DNA from: Nectonema munidae
Taxonomy: Eukaryota; Nematomorpha; Nectonematoida; Nectonematidae
DNA: 64,000 nt
Direction of reading: 5' to 3'
Assembly (NCBI GenBank): GCA_030549495.1
Contig: JAUIRK010000627.1
Span: 186,001 to 250,000 of the forward strand
In this document: in pieces, positions 1-9,259 of the stretch
How positions within the stretch are numbered: the stretch's first letter is position 1
Layout: each line of letters begins with the position of its first letter
The notes under the pieces: model-generated
The model's database searches: none
Seen by the model: only the letters and a program-made list of their open reading frames with translations
What the model was told of the DNA's origin: nothing
Made by a program: the position numbers and the translations under genes

Positions 1-129
1 ATTTCATCTTTTAAAACATTTTAGAATTAACTTTTGTATGACGTAGGAAATGGATGGTACATTAATCTAAAACTTTAATAGTTAAAATCATTAAAAAATC
101 CACCACCGGACGACACATTTTTTTAATAT

Positions 130-362
130 AATGAAGTGGCATCATAAAGTTGCTCGGTCGAGATAAATAGCAAAATGGTATTAGAGTAAAAAAGACTTTA
201 CTGATGAAATTATTTAATATCATTTTACTGTCTCCTATACTTCTTTTCTTGCATTCCTATTCTTGTCGTGCGTGAAGAAGCATTGAAGATACGCAATATC
301 TCTCTACAACTTACTAATTTCATCAATAAAGTTTTTCCTTAACATTTTGCTATTTTTTAATG
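130..362. repeat. Inverted-repeat MITE, copy A
   Basis: Two long arms face each other. The left arm (about 165-212) reads AAATAGCAAAATGGTA and then a stretch ending in TTTACTGATGAAATT. The right arm (about 316-358) is its imperfect reverse complement. The outer left part shares the string ATCATAAAGTTG with a second palindromic repeat at 36612-36850, so I treat them as one family. There is no coding capacity. The superfamily is unknown because I could not fix a target duplication. Confidence 0.5.
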
Positions 363-683
363 TAGCTCATAAGAGAGGTGTCTATTGGAAACCTAAAGAT
401 GATAGTACTAAGAGTTTTCAAAACTCGTTTTTATAGTAGATGCGTGCTTCTCAATTTGAGTGTATTCACAGAGAGAACTACGAAACGTAGCGTACAGACC
501 TAAAGCCTGTTTCCCCCAAAATGGGAGATGGTGTTAAAATATATACTATAAAAAAATGACAACCATGCATTTTTTATTTTAAAGTATAATTATATAAATA
601 ACATGCATTATTTTGATGGTTTACACGTCTAGAAAAAGAATCCCGTCTTAAAGCTAAAAAATAAAAAATCTTGAGGGACAGCT
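363..683. other. AT-rich spacer, nothing recognised
   Basis: No coding frame, repeat or RNA signature is visible between the MITE and the minisatellite. Confidence 0.4.
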
Positions 684-687
684 TTAT

Positions 688-897
688 GTGAAAAAGGACG
701 AATCAATTGTGAAAAAGCACGAATCCATTGTGAAAAAGAACGAATCTAATGTGAAAAAGGACGAATCCAATGTGAAAAAGGACGAATTCACTGTGAAAAA
801 GGACGAATTCATAGTGAAAAAGGACGAATTCAGGGTGAAAAAGGACGAATTCACTGTGAAAAAGGACGAATTCATTGTGAAAAAGGATGAATTCATT
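688..897. repeat. 21-bp minisatellite, 10 units
   Basis: Ten tandem copies of a unit close to GTGAAAAAGGACGAATTCAT plus one base. The last six or so copies are nearly identical (GACGAATTC), and the first four are more diverged (AATCAATT, AATCCATT). As 21 is a multiple of 3, both strands stay open and read as a repeated heptapeptide (VKKDEFI on plus). The plus frame has no ATG at its start, so I call it a minisatellite and not a gene. It lies about 180 bp upstream of a piggyBac transposase start and may belong to that element's 5' region. Confidence 0.85.
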
Positions 898-1079
898 GTG
901 AAAATGGTATATATTCGATTGTTATTATGATACATATAGTTATACTCAGATACATATTAAATCTTTGGATGTGCCATGTATAAAGATAAGCATTCACATA
1001 ATACGTTTTATAACTATAGAGTATTTTGTATCTCTTCTTTTACGCTATTGCTGGAAAAGTTTCCTCCTTTTCTTACAAG

Positions 1080-2806
1080 ATGGAAAGTTCTAATTTTGAA
1101 GAAAGTACAGATGAAGAGTCTTCATTTTTTTTTTCAGCCAATCTAACTTCTTCATCTTCAAGTAATCATGATCCGGGTGACATAAATGATATTGATATTA
1201 TTGCACCTGACTCTACGTTGTATACTTTTGACGCCCCAACAAAAAGTGGAAGGCCAAGAAATATAAATATTAGAAATATTTCAAGTGTTCCTGATGGTCC
1301 CAAAGGCGCTGCAAAGCATGTTACAAATCCTTTATTTATCTGGAAGTTATTTTTACCTCAAGAATTTATTTGTCAAGTTTCTGTTTTTACAAAAAAAAAC
1401 TTGGAAGAATACATGAAAAATACTGAAAATGTTCCGAATGAAGTAAAATCTTTCTACAATAACTTCAACGTGGAAAAAATTCTTGGCTATATTTCTATTC
1501 TTTATATGCTTGGAATTGAGGGTGATCAAACAATCCCATTTGATAGCCTATACAGCAGTCAAAGAGCACACTTTATGAAAGCGAAAATGATCTTAAGCTT
1601 ATTATCAGATTTTTGAGGTTTGATGTTCCACAAGAAAGAAATCAAAATGTCGATAAAATAAAGGCAGTTCGCTTATTGAATGACCACATCTACAATGTCT
1701 TCCATAAGTAATTTTAATTTTAATATTTTTTAAAAATACTGAAAGTAATTTTTTAGGTATTGGACACCTAAAGACTTTGTAACTGTTGATGAGCAACTGG
1801 TTAAGTTTAGAGGGGGGGGGGGGGTGTCCGATAAAGATTTATGAACCTAGCAAGCTCGGTAAATGGGATATCAAATTGTATCACATCAATGATTCTAGAA
1901 CTTTTTATTATCTGGCTCCCGAAATATATGTCAGCAAATTAGCGGATAAAAATTATTTCAGTGGAACGCAAATAGTCAAGAGGTTAGCAAAGAAAATCGA
2001 ACTACCTCAAGGTACAGGTATTCGCGTTGATAAATTTTTTATGGACCATAAATTGTGTGATTGGGCGAAAAGCTACAACTTTTCTATTTTAGGTCCAGAA
2101 AATTATAATAGGAGGTGTGTGCCTTTCATTTTCAAAAAAAACATTTGCAGAGCCTAAATCTTCAAGAATGCGAGTCTAGAACGATATACTCAACTAGTTC
2201 ATCATTGGTTGCGTATATACCTAGAAAACATTCTATGAAAAATTTTAAAGCGGTCCTGATGATGAGTAGCCAGGATTACAGAGAAATGGAGCTAGTCGGA
2301 CCCAAAAGATTACCAGAATCTATATATATTTATAATAGTGTAAAATCAGGGGTAGACAAAGGTAACCAAATGGTTAAATATTATACTACATATAGGACAT
2401 CTAGGATGACCAATGGTCGTTTGTTCTAACTATTTAGATATTGCTGCTTTGAATACTTATATTATAGTAGGACATAATTTACAAACAGAGTGCTCAACAG
2501 CTACGTCTATCAACTTTTTGAAAAAATCAAGTGGAAGAATCTCAATTGTGTTTTTTGTTGGTTGAAAACTCAATGAAAATTTATATTCAAAATACAAGAA
2601 TCCCTAATGAAGTTCGTCTAATACTGAAATCATATGGAATCTGCAATGAAAGTACTGACTTGAAAACACGAAATAAAAAATGAGGACCCTGCCAAATTTG
2701 CAAAGGCAACAAAAAAATAATTTTTCAAAGATGCTTCAGATGTAAAGAAAACTGTTGTGATGAGCATAAAATTCTTCTATGTAAAAATTGTTTCAAAAAT
2801 ATTTGA
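1080..2806 (+). pseudogene. Decayed piggyBac transposase
   Basis: The plus strand encodes a piggyBac-type (DDE) transposase in pieces. It starts at ATG 1080 with an acidic, serine-rich N-terminus, runs open to 1616, and continues one frame over with FDVPQERNQNVDKIKAVRLL. A GT-AG stretch at 1708-1756 interrupts the next motif and, if removed, restores K-YWTPKDFVTVDEQLV. This is the family's conserved catalytic region (DEQL..FRG). A run of G at about 1811-1823 shifts frame again just before CPIKIYEPSKLGKWDIKL. A further shift lies near 2130. The end has the family's cysteine-rich zinc module (C-x2-C, C-x2-C, CC, H, C-x2-C) before TGA at 2804-2806. Terminal repeats with TTAA were not found. It is certainly broken. 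The family call is secure from the motif order. Confidence 0.85.
1708..1756 (+). other. Possible 49-bp intron in piggyBac gene
   Basis: The stretch begins GTAATTTTAA and ends TTTTTTAG. Removing it joins AA to G to give AAG TAT TGG (K-Y-W), which matches the usual order of the transposase just before the DEQL motif. The length resembles the 47-56 bp introns of the RPL5 gene in this window. The alternative is a small insertion by chance. Confidence 0.55.
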
Positions 2807-2867
2807 AAATTACTCAATAAAGTGCGTATTTCTGTGATATTTTTTTACGATTATTTCTATTTATTTT

Positions 2868-2990
2868 TGGGCGTGTGGCGATTGGTTATAGTGTTGGTCT
2901 TCGAATCCCATCATTTTAGGTTCGAATACTGCCTTTACCAAAATACTGATAGTTCAATGTCAGTTACCCTAAGTTTAAAACCACCTTTAA
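2868..2990 (+). repeat. Possible tRNA-derived SINE fragment
   Basis: The sequence GGCGATTGGTTATAGTG resembles a pol III box A, followed about 35 bp later by GGTTCGAATAC, a box B-like motif. No tRNA fold is seen. Similar box B-like strings occur near 4490 and 40850. Weak call. Confidence 0.3.
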
Positions 2991-3049
2991 CCTTGTTTAT
3001 ACATAAAATATAGATAAATAAGTAGTTAAATAATTTTGCTGTTAACAAT

Positions 3050-3716
3050 CAGGGATGCGGTGGCGGAGTCGGAGTCGTAGAGAGTCGGCGATTTTATCAA
3101 GTATGAGTAGGAGTCGGATTTTTATTTTTGAAAACAAGGAGTCGGAGTTTCTTTTTCCGACTCGGACTTCGAAAATTTATTTGATTCAACTTCAGAATGT
3201 TTTCAAACAACTTTTGTTTGTTTTTTAACTTGTTTACTGTTTTGATGTAATGTAATGAAGCACCATAACAAAAACTTGCTAGTTGCTAGCAATGGCATGA
3301 ATGATGCAAGTTTTCTTACCAAATGTTGATGTAATGAAAAATCGTTTACCAAGTGTTGATGATGTAATGAAAAATCCTTCACCAAGTGTTGAGCATACAT
3401 TTTCTCTCTCACACAAGTTCGTCTCATAATTCAATCTTATATTTCTTGAATTGTTTTGGCATTCTCGTGAAAACTTCCGCTATTTCGATTTTCAACTTGC
3501 AACGTTTTCGCCTGTTAAATTTTGCTAAAAGTAAGCTTCTTAATTTTAATTTTTATGATTTTCAGTTTTTAAATGTTTGTACAAGTGTTAAACTAAAGTG
3601 TTAAGGAGTCGGAGTTAGAGGAGATATCATAAACGGAGTGGGAGTCGAAGTCAGAGTCAGCATTCAAAAATTTAGGGCTCGAAGTCGGACCTTATATTAT
3701 CCGACTCCGCCCCCTG
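3050..3716. mobile_element. hAT-type non-autonomous element, 667 bp
   Basis: The ends are inverted: CAGGGATGCGGTGGCGGAGTC on the left and its partner CCGACTCCGCCCCCTG on the right. They are flanked by an 8-bp target duplication, TTAACAAT (3042-3049) and TTAACAAC (3717-3724), as expected for hAT. The inner part is rich in GGAGTCGGAGT motifs near both ends. The middle (about 3318-3395) holds imperfect ~30-bp tandem units containing CCAAGTGTTGATG. No transposase frame is present. Related GAGTCGG-rich stretches lie at 57860-58000 and 59030-59110. Confidence 0.8.
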
Positions 3717-3865
3717 TTAACAACACATTGTAAGGTAAAAAAATACAAAACTTATCGAATACACACCATTTTTTTAAATAATCTACAGGATTACTTTATC
3801 CGAAGCATAAATAAAAGACACGAAAGTGAGCAGCTCATGTGTTTCTTCTTCTTATTATTATTTTA

Positions 3866-4005
3866 GCGTGAGTATGGTTGGTTAGATGCTGGATTCGATA
3901 ACTCAAGGTCTTGGGTTCGATCCTACATCAAGCTTACTTTCCTCATAGTTCGATACAAGCGGCGCAATTGTGCCATTTCGATGAACCTACGGTACCATTA
4001 TTATT
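3866..4005 (+). repeat. tRNA-derived SINE, copy 1
   Basis: The ~140-bp unit has a box A-like region around TGGTTGGTTAGATGC and a perfect box B, GGTTCGATCC, at 3913-3922. A shared non-tRNA body follows (CATCAAGC, CATAGTTCGATACAAGCGG, CAATTGTG) and then a TTA-rich tail. Three further copies occur at 41801-41945, 42108-42249 (minus) and 58858-59005. The acceptor stem does not pair, so it is not a tRNA gene. Confidence 0.75.
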
Positions 4006-4369
4006 TTTATTTTTTCTATTATTATTTACTTTATATAAAATAAAACATAAAAATACGTGTAAACAAAAAGTGGAAGAATACAAGAAAAGTGAAATTTATA
4101 ATCCGAAAAATATATATGAATAAATGTATTAAAATTTTTTTAATAAAGTTTGTTTTTGACAAACTCAATGATCAAATATTCTATTTAAGTTTGAAGAAAT
4201 TGTAATCAATTATTTTTATAGATAAATAGATGGCGTTAATACTTTTTGTTTCAAAATAAGAATATTTCAAATTTTTGACATTTTTCTCTTAAAATTTCAA
4301 TTATTCAACATGTTTTAAAACCAAATGAAGCTATTTTTTTCAAATTTTTATGAAGAAAAATAAAAAATA

Positions 4370-4426
4370 GCTTTCGAGGCCACTCACGGCCAGCTAAGGT
4401 AATAAAATTGTTCGACCATGCGAGGT
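4370..4426. repeat. Possible piggyBac-type element end
   Basis: The segment ending TTCGACCATGCGAGGTTAA is close to TTTGACCATGCAAGGGTTAA at 11734-11753. Both look like right ends that finish in (G)GGTTAA, as piggyBac elements do at TTAA targets. The partner end is not visible. Confidence 0.4.
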
Positions 4427-5394
4427 TAAAACTGTGTTATCGGTATGAAGCTGTTGGAAAACACTCTCCATTAAGGTCTTGAGTTCGAATACGGTATTAA
4501 ACCTATTTCATTCAGAATTCAATACTAGTATCACAAACATACGCTTAAGCCAGACTTTTTATCATCTGTGCATTATGCACCACAGCAGAATACAAAATTA
4601 TTGCTACGCCTCCTACTGCTCATTCCAGATAAGATGTAGAGAGTGATTAATCTTATAACTCCGAAGCTCAAATTGACGATATTTTAAGATTATATACACA
4701 CTATAAACATCATCAATTTTTGGCAAAAAATAATAGATTAATTTCTATAAATACTTATTGATATCTAAATGAAGAAGCAGAGATAAGGATAAAAAAATCA
4801 ATGAACAGAAAATGCATTATCCTAGAGAAAAAAATCAATAGTGCATGAAATAGAGGATATGGGATATCTTCTCAAGATAATAAAATATAAAAGAAAGCAA
4901 ATGCAAGAATTGAACTTCTACCCAGAGAGTTAGAGATGTATCGGGTATCCGAATCCGATACTTTTGAAAGAATTTTCTTTTTTCTATACACCGCAAAGTT
5001 TTTGCAAAATTTTTCAATTTTTACTCTATTCAAAATTTTTATGATAACACGATTTAGAGACATTAACATCTCTCTAAATTTTTAAAAAGTATAAAACGTG
5101 AGTTTCCTTAGAATATCGATTATGATCACATCCGCATTCGATTAAAAAATAATCCTGACATCCGATACATATCTACTACGTGGTCATTATTAACAAAGCT
5201 GGACTTTAAAAGGTAATACGTATCACATTGAATTTCTGTTTACAAAAATAACTATTTCAAATAAAGTGGAAGGCAAACAAGTATAAAAGATTGATACTTC
5301 ATTTTAAGAAGGGTCGGCTATGGCCCAATGCCATCATCTCTGAATACGCGACTGCTTTTATTTTAGCCCCCTACAATTTTTAAAGTCCCTCCCC
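4427..5394. other. AT-rich stretch, decayed repeats only
   Basis: A box B-like string (GAGTTCGAATAC) near 4490 may be a SINE relic. Otherwise I see no coding frame or structured repeat. Confidence 0.35.
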
Positions 5395-5395
5395 C

Positions 5396-5533
5396 TTAAC
5401 CGGTTATCGACCACAGTCGACATATATCGACTTTACAAAAATGTGAATCGTGTGCGTTTATTAATGCTTTTTAATACAAATCTTCTGCTTTATACTAGAT
5501 ATCGTCTGATTATTCTGGTCGTTAACAGGTTAA
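5396..5533. mobile_element. TTAA-flanked piggyBac-type MITE, copy 1
   Basis: It is about 138 bp from TTAA to TTAA. The left end reads TTAACCGGTTATCGACCAC. The right end reads CTGGTCGTTAACAGGTTAA, its inverted partner (TTAACCTGTTAACGACCAG). Inside, AATCTTCTGCTTT and ATATCGTCTGATT are shared with the copy at 9131-9259. Size, TTAA target and terminal inverted repeats fit a piggyBac-mobilised MITE. Confidence 0.75.
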
Positions 5534-5538
5534 GATAA

Positions 5539-5896
5539 ACTCCACCATCGTCTGGTCCCAAGCCCAGAGTGAGAAAGGAGGAGGGTTTGCGTTAGGAAGG
5601 GCAACCGGCAGTAAAACTTCTGCTCCAACAAAATCTTATGAATTATGGAACTTTATTACAAAGACAAAGATGAAAATAGAAGGAACAACCAAAAAAGGAA
5701 GGCCGCACCTGAGATGGAAGAACGTGGTTGACAAAGATTTGAAAAGATTTAATTTAGAGGAGAAAGATAAGGCGGATAGAAGTAAATGGAAGAAATTAAT
5801 AAATGCATTGTATTATGGTTCCATATTGAATAAGGAAGGTGCACCCTTTTTACGAGGAAAAACCACCTTCTAAAAATAAATGATGATGATGATGAT
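5539..5896 (+). mobile_element. 5'-truncated LINE tail with target duplication
   Basis: A 358-bp insertion is bracketed by an exact 15-bp direct repeat, AACAGGTTAAGATAA, at 5524-5538 and 5897-5911. It ends in a (TGA)n tail, as some non-LTR retrotransposons do. Within it an open frame at about 5670-5873 encodes KGRPHLRWKNVVDKDLKRF and DRSKWKKLI. That is the pattern found at the very C-terminus of many LINE polyproteins (GRP..RW...V..DL......DR..W). The left duplication overlaps the right end of the MITE at 5396-5533, so the LINE came later. Confidence 0.75.
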
Positions 5897-5911
5897 AACA
5901 GGTTAAGATAA

Positions 5912-6461
5912 CTTTTTGAACACACCACTGCTTATAAGTCTTTTGAATAAAAAATATGGAACAACTTTCCTAGAATTCCAATATCCAATAAAAACCGTAA
6001 TTAAAAGTCAATGAAAAGAAATGTGAAAGAATGACATCGAAGAAAACATTGCATGAAAGAATTGTGCAATAAACTAAAAGAGTACATCACTCTTACTTTA
6101 CTCCTCCATCTCCTCCATAATTAGCTGAAATAGCGAATATACAATGTGAGAGCATAACACGAGGCATTGTATCCTTTCTTGTGTTGTTTACCTTGCGATA
6201 TTTACAACACACAACAAAGTTTTATTATGCTTTTATCGGCGCAACTCTTTTTGTAGGAACTGGGGTGAAGCTAAAACCAACTACGAATACTTCTAAACAT
6301 TATTAGCAAGGGAGTTGATACTATTATAGGCAGGGCTAATGAGCTAGCATGCACAAAGTTGCAGCAACGAGTCTTCGTACAAATAAATATTAAAAATGAT
6401 GCGATGGAGCAACCAGCTATGCAGCACGAAGGGAAGGAGGAATACATGACTGCCTTTGTAG
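5912..6461. other. Spacer, no feature recognised
   Basis: Moderately AT-rich with no convincing frame, terminal repeat or RNA motif. Confidence 0.35.
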
Positions 6462-6636
6462 CAGAGCTGGGAAGTCGGAGTAGGAATAAAGAAAAAAAAT
6501 AGTTACATGTTTAAGCATGTGGGATGACCGTTCTTTAATCGAAATATGAAGCGAAGAGTTGGCGTTTTTTTTGTGAGTACTGGGCGTTGGAATCAGAGAC
6601 GAGGTTGGATATTTTCCCTTCAACTCACCGACCCTG
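6462..6636. mobile_element. Possible small hAT-type MITE
   Basis: It begins CAGAGCTGGGAAGTCGG and ends CACCGACCCTG. The flanks CTTTGTAG (6454-6461) and CTGAGTAG (6637-6644) agree at 6 of 8 positions. The inverted ends are short, so the call is tentative. Confidence 0.4.
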
Positions 6637-6650
6637 CTGAGTAGGGTCGT

Positions 6651-6715
6651 TTGAATACTTAGTCGATTTGTGGAAAAAATTTTAAATAAAAAGAATCGGC
6701 ATTGTAATTGGAAAC
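6651..6715 (+). repeat. Dispersed 65-bp repeat, copy 1
   Basis: It contains TTGAATACTTAGTCGATTTG and AAGAATCGGCATTGTAATTGG. A near-identical copy in the same orientation lies at 8852-8916, about 2.2 kb away. The flanking bases differ. Confidence 0.7.
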
Positions 6716-7099
6716 ATTATAGGTATGTAATGATTTCATTATGATTAAACTTTTTTAGTTGTATATTATTAAAGCATTTCCTATCAGTGTATTCATCTTT
6801 CATATTCTATACAGAAATGTGTTAAGTTCACACTTTTTAAGTAAATTTGTCCAATTTGTATTAGTAAAAAATATACAAAAAGCTTAATCTGTACTCGACA
6901 AAATTATTCGTAGGGGGCGGGGGGCTGAATATTGCAGCCCTGATTTGTATATAATATATATTTATGTGCTCACATTTGAATTAAAAAATGGTAGCACCCT
7001 TGAACTGGAAAATTTTACACACTTCGGTTCAAATAATTGTATACGTCATTGTGTGTGTGTGTATATATGTATATATAAAGTAGTGTCGGTGTGTGTTTT

Positions 7100-7430
7100 T
7101 AGTGTCTTAGTTGGGTTTGGTACGAATGGTCTATTACCAATTGGTCCAATGCGAATTGGTCTAATAGAACAATTCGGCTAAAAGCCATTAGGTCTAAAAC
7201 TGATTCGTCTAATAGAGATATTGGTTTAATGTCAAGTAGTCTAAAATTAACATTAATCATAAAAACATAAGCAACACTAATTTCAACATTAAGCCTAAAC
7301 AATAACACTAACTTGGGTGGACCAATCGTAATTTTGGACGAGTTGGTTTTAGACCAATTCGCATTGGACCAAATGGTATTAGACGAATCATCGTTAGACC
7401 AATCGTACCTTTGGACAAATTAGTTTTAGA
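7100..7430. repeat. Palindromic repeat of short GGTC motifs
   Basis: The outer parts are inverted copies. GGTACGAATGGTCTA and GGTCCAATGCGAATTGGTC on the left recur inverted on the right (GACCAATTCGCATTGGACC at about 7355-7373). Many shorter variants of the phrase 'GGTCTAATxx' or 'TTGGTCCAA' fill the arms. There is no coding content. Class unknown. Confidence 0.7.
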
Positions 7431-7652
7431 CTACAACACTCAGGGTTCAGTGTAAGTTATACATGCATGTGTGAGCATCTTGCACTTTTTGAATCTAGGT
7501 ATGGATAGAATGAGGACGAGTATTGGTGCCATTTCAGATATTTACATTTGCAATTCATTAGCAAACAAAGTAACAATGTCACTAAACTGCATTAACAACA
7601 GCATTATGTAAATAGTACATCAAATTTCAAGATACAATTACACTCCAGGTGT

Positions 7653-7706
7653 ATATAATCAGGTTAGAGATAAAAAAAACCTCAAGATACGCCCACCTGA
7701 TTATAT
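7653..7706. other. Perfect 12-bp-stem hairpin
   Basis: ATATAATCAGGT at 7653-7664 pairs exactly with ACCTGATTATAT at 7695-7706, leaving a 30-base loop. It may be a small MITE core. No terminator role is implied in this eukaryotic setting. Confidence 0.5.
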
Positions 7707-8851
7707 TCAAAAGTTTTCACCATTATTATTGAAATTTCTCATCCAAGTATAATTCCATTCCAAGTAAAATCAGGAAAATTAAATTTGCTACAAAGCATAT
7801 TTTTTTGCTTTCCGATACATTTAATGCATACTGTTATTTAATTATTATTATTAGATTTTGAAATTTAGATAGTTTAAATGCTGTCATTAAAATGTAGGTA
7901 ATAAAAAATAAAGAAATGCGAAACGCCTTTCAGAATGAGAAATTTTTTCACGTATCGATTCCGAATCGAATCGGAAAATTTTACTGCTACCTCCAGATAA
8001 TTTGTCCCATTTCTTCAATTATTTAGGAGACATTTTTTTTAAACAAAGTTAGAGTTTTTGAATCTATATATAAGATTAAAATATTCCTTCTTCAGTAGAT
8101 TTATCTAAGCTAGCCGTTTTAACTAGAACAAGGCTAGAAACAAGTTAAAAACTTTCTATAAATTGTATAGAGATGTGGGTGTGAATAGGAGTTGAACTCA
8201 GAGAAAGGGAAAGACTTTTGATGCAATGTTCTTCTTTGTATATAATATTCGTTGAAGGGAGTTTGGGTTTATGATCAGTTTTTATTTCTGACTTCTATGG
8301 GTTGAAAAAGAATGCTTTAATTGGAAATGATAATCCAAGGACTTGAGGGCTCTTTTTTCTTAACATCTTGTGTAGATCTTTGGTTTATCGTTTGGCATCA
8401 ATTGTCCAAGACAAAATAGCAGTTTTGAGAATGCGGTAAAGAGGTTGATTGTGTGGTTTATTTGTGTTTTCGTGATGTAATTAACCGATAAGCAAACGAT
8501 TTTGGTCAATTCCTTTTGAATTTCATCAAAAATTCGGGTTTGTCTACGTTCTATTTATGGGACATTGATTGTTAAAGGGTTACTAAAAAGGTAATTTTTC
8601 GAATTTTTCTTCTGACTGCGTCATGGCTAGAAAGAAGGTAAAATAAGTAATATTGTTAAAAATGTGGTGAGTTCATTTTTGTTAAAGTGGAATTCTATGG
8701 CATTCTTGCATTTATTATCCCTTTTAAAATGTTTTTGCCACTTGTGCAAAAGGTTTATAAGGCGATTATTATCATTTGTGTTAAGTATAAGAATATACAA
8801 AAATTTTGATGTTCTTATGCTTTCTCAACTTAATCAAAGATAAATTGCTAA
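7707..8851. other. AT-rich stretch, no gene seen
   Basis: No frame, splice-flanked coding segment or structured repeat is evident. Confidence 0.35.
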
Positions 8852-8916
8852 TTGAATACTTAGTCGATTTGTGAAAAAAGTTTTAAAATAAAAAGAATCG
8901 GCATTGTAATTGGAAT
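8852..8916 (+). repeat. Dispersed 65-bp repeat, copy 2
   Basis: About 95% identical by eye to 6651-6715 and in the same orientation. Confidence 0.7.
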
Positions 8917-9130
8917 CGTACAAAACTTTGGGTATCATCCCATCACTACAAACTAAACTAGTTGGCATTTGATTAGGAATCTTGGTTAAAATCAGAATTT
9001 TGGTATGCCCACAAAACAACAAAGGGAAAGAAACTGTCTAAAGAATTTTGATACATGTCCAACTCTTATAAAGCAAAAAGGACGTCAAGATATGAAGGAA
9101 ATTTTTAAGTACACGCTTTTGCTAGAATTT

Positions 9131-9259
9131 ATTAACTCTTTTGTGACCAGTATATGAAACAAACAATTTTACCTTCGTCTGCTTTTTCAAATAGTTTGTA
9201 TATGAATCTTCTGCTTTTTAATAAATATCGCCTGATTTTTCTCGTCACGAAAGGGTTAA
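9131..9259. mobile_element. TTAA-flanked piggyBac-type MITE, copy 2
   Basis: It runs from TTAACTCTTTTGTGACCAG to CTCGTCACGAAAGGGTTAA, an inverted pair. Inside, AATCTTCTGCTTTTTA and ATATCGCCTGATTTTTC match copy 1 at 5396-5533. No coding content. Confidence 0.8.

Noticed and set aside
684-935. 80-83-residue repeat ORFs on both strands
   Set aside because: Products of a 21-bp minisatellite. The plus frame lacks an ATG at its start.
3866-4005. Possible tRNA gene (box A and perfect box B)
   Set aside because: The arms do not fold into a cloverleaf, and three more copies share a long non-tRNA body. A SINE fits better.
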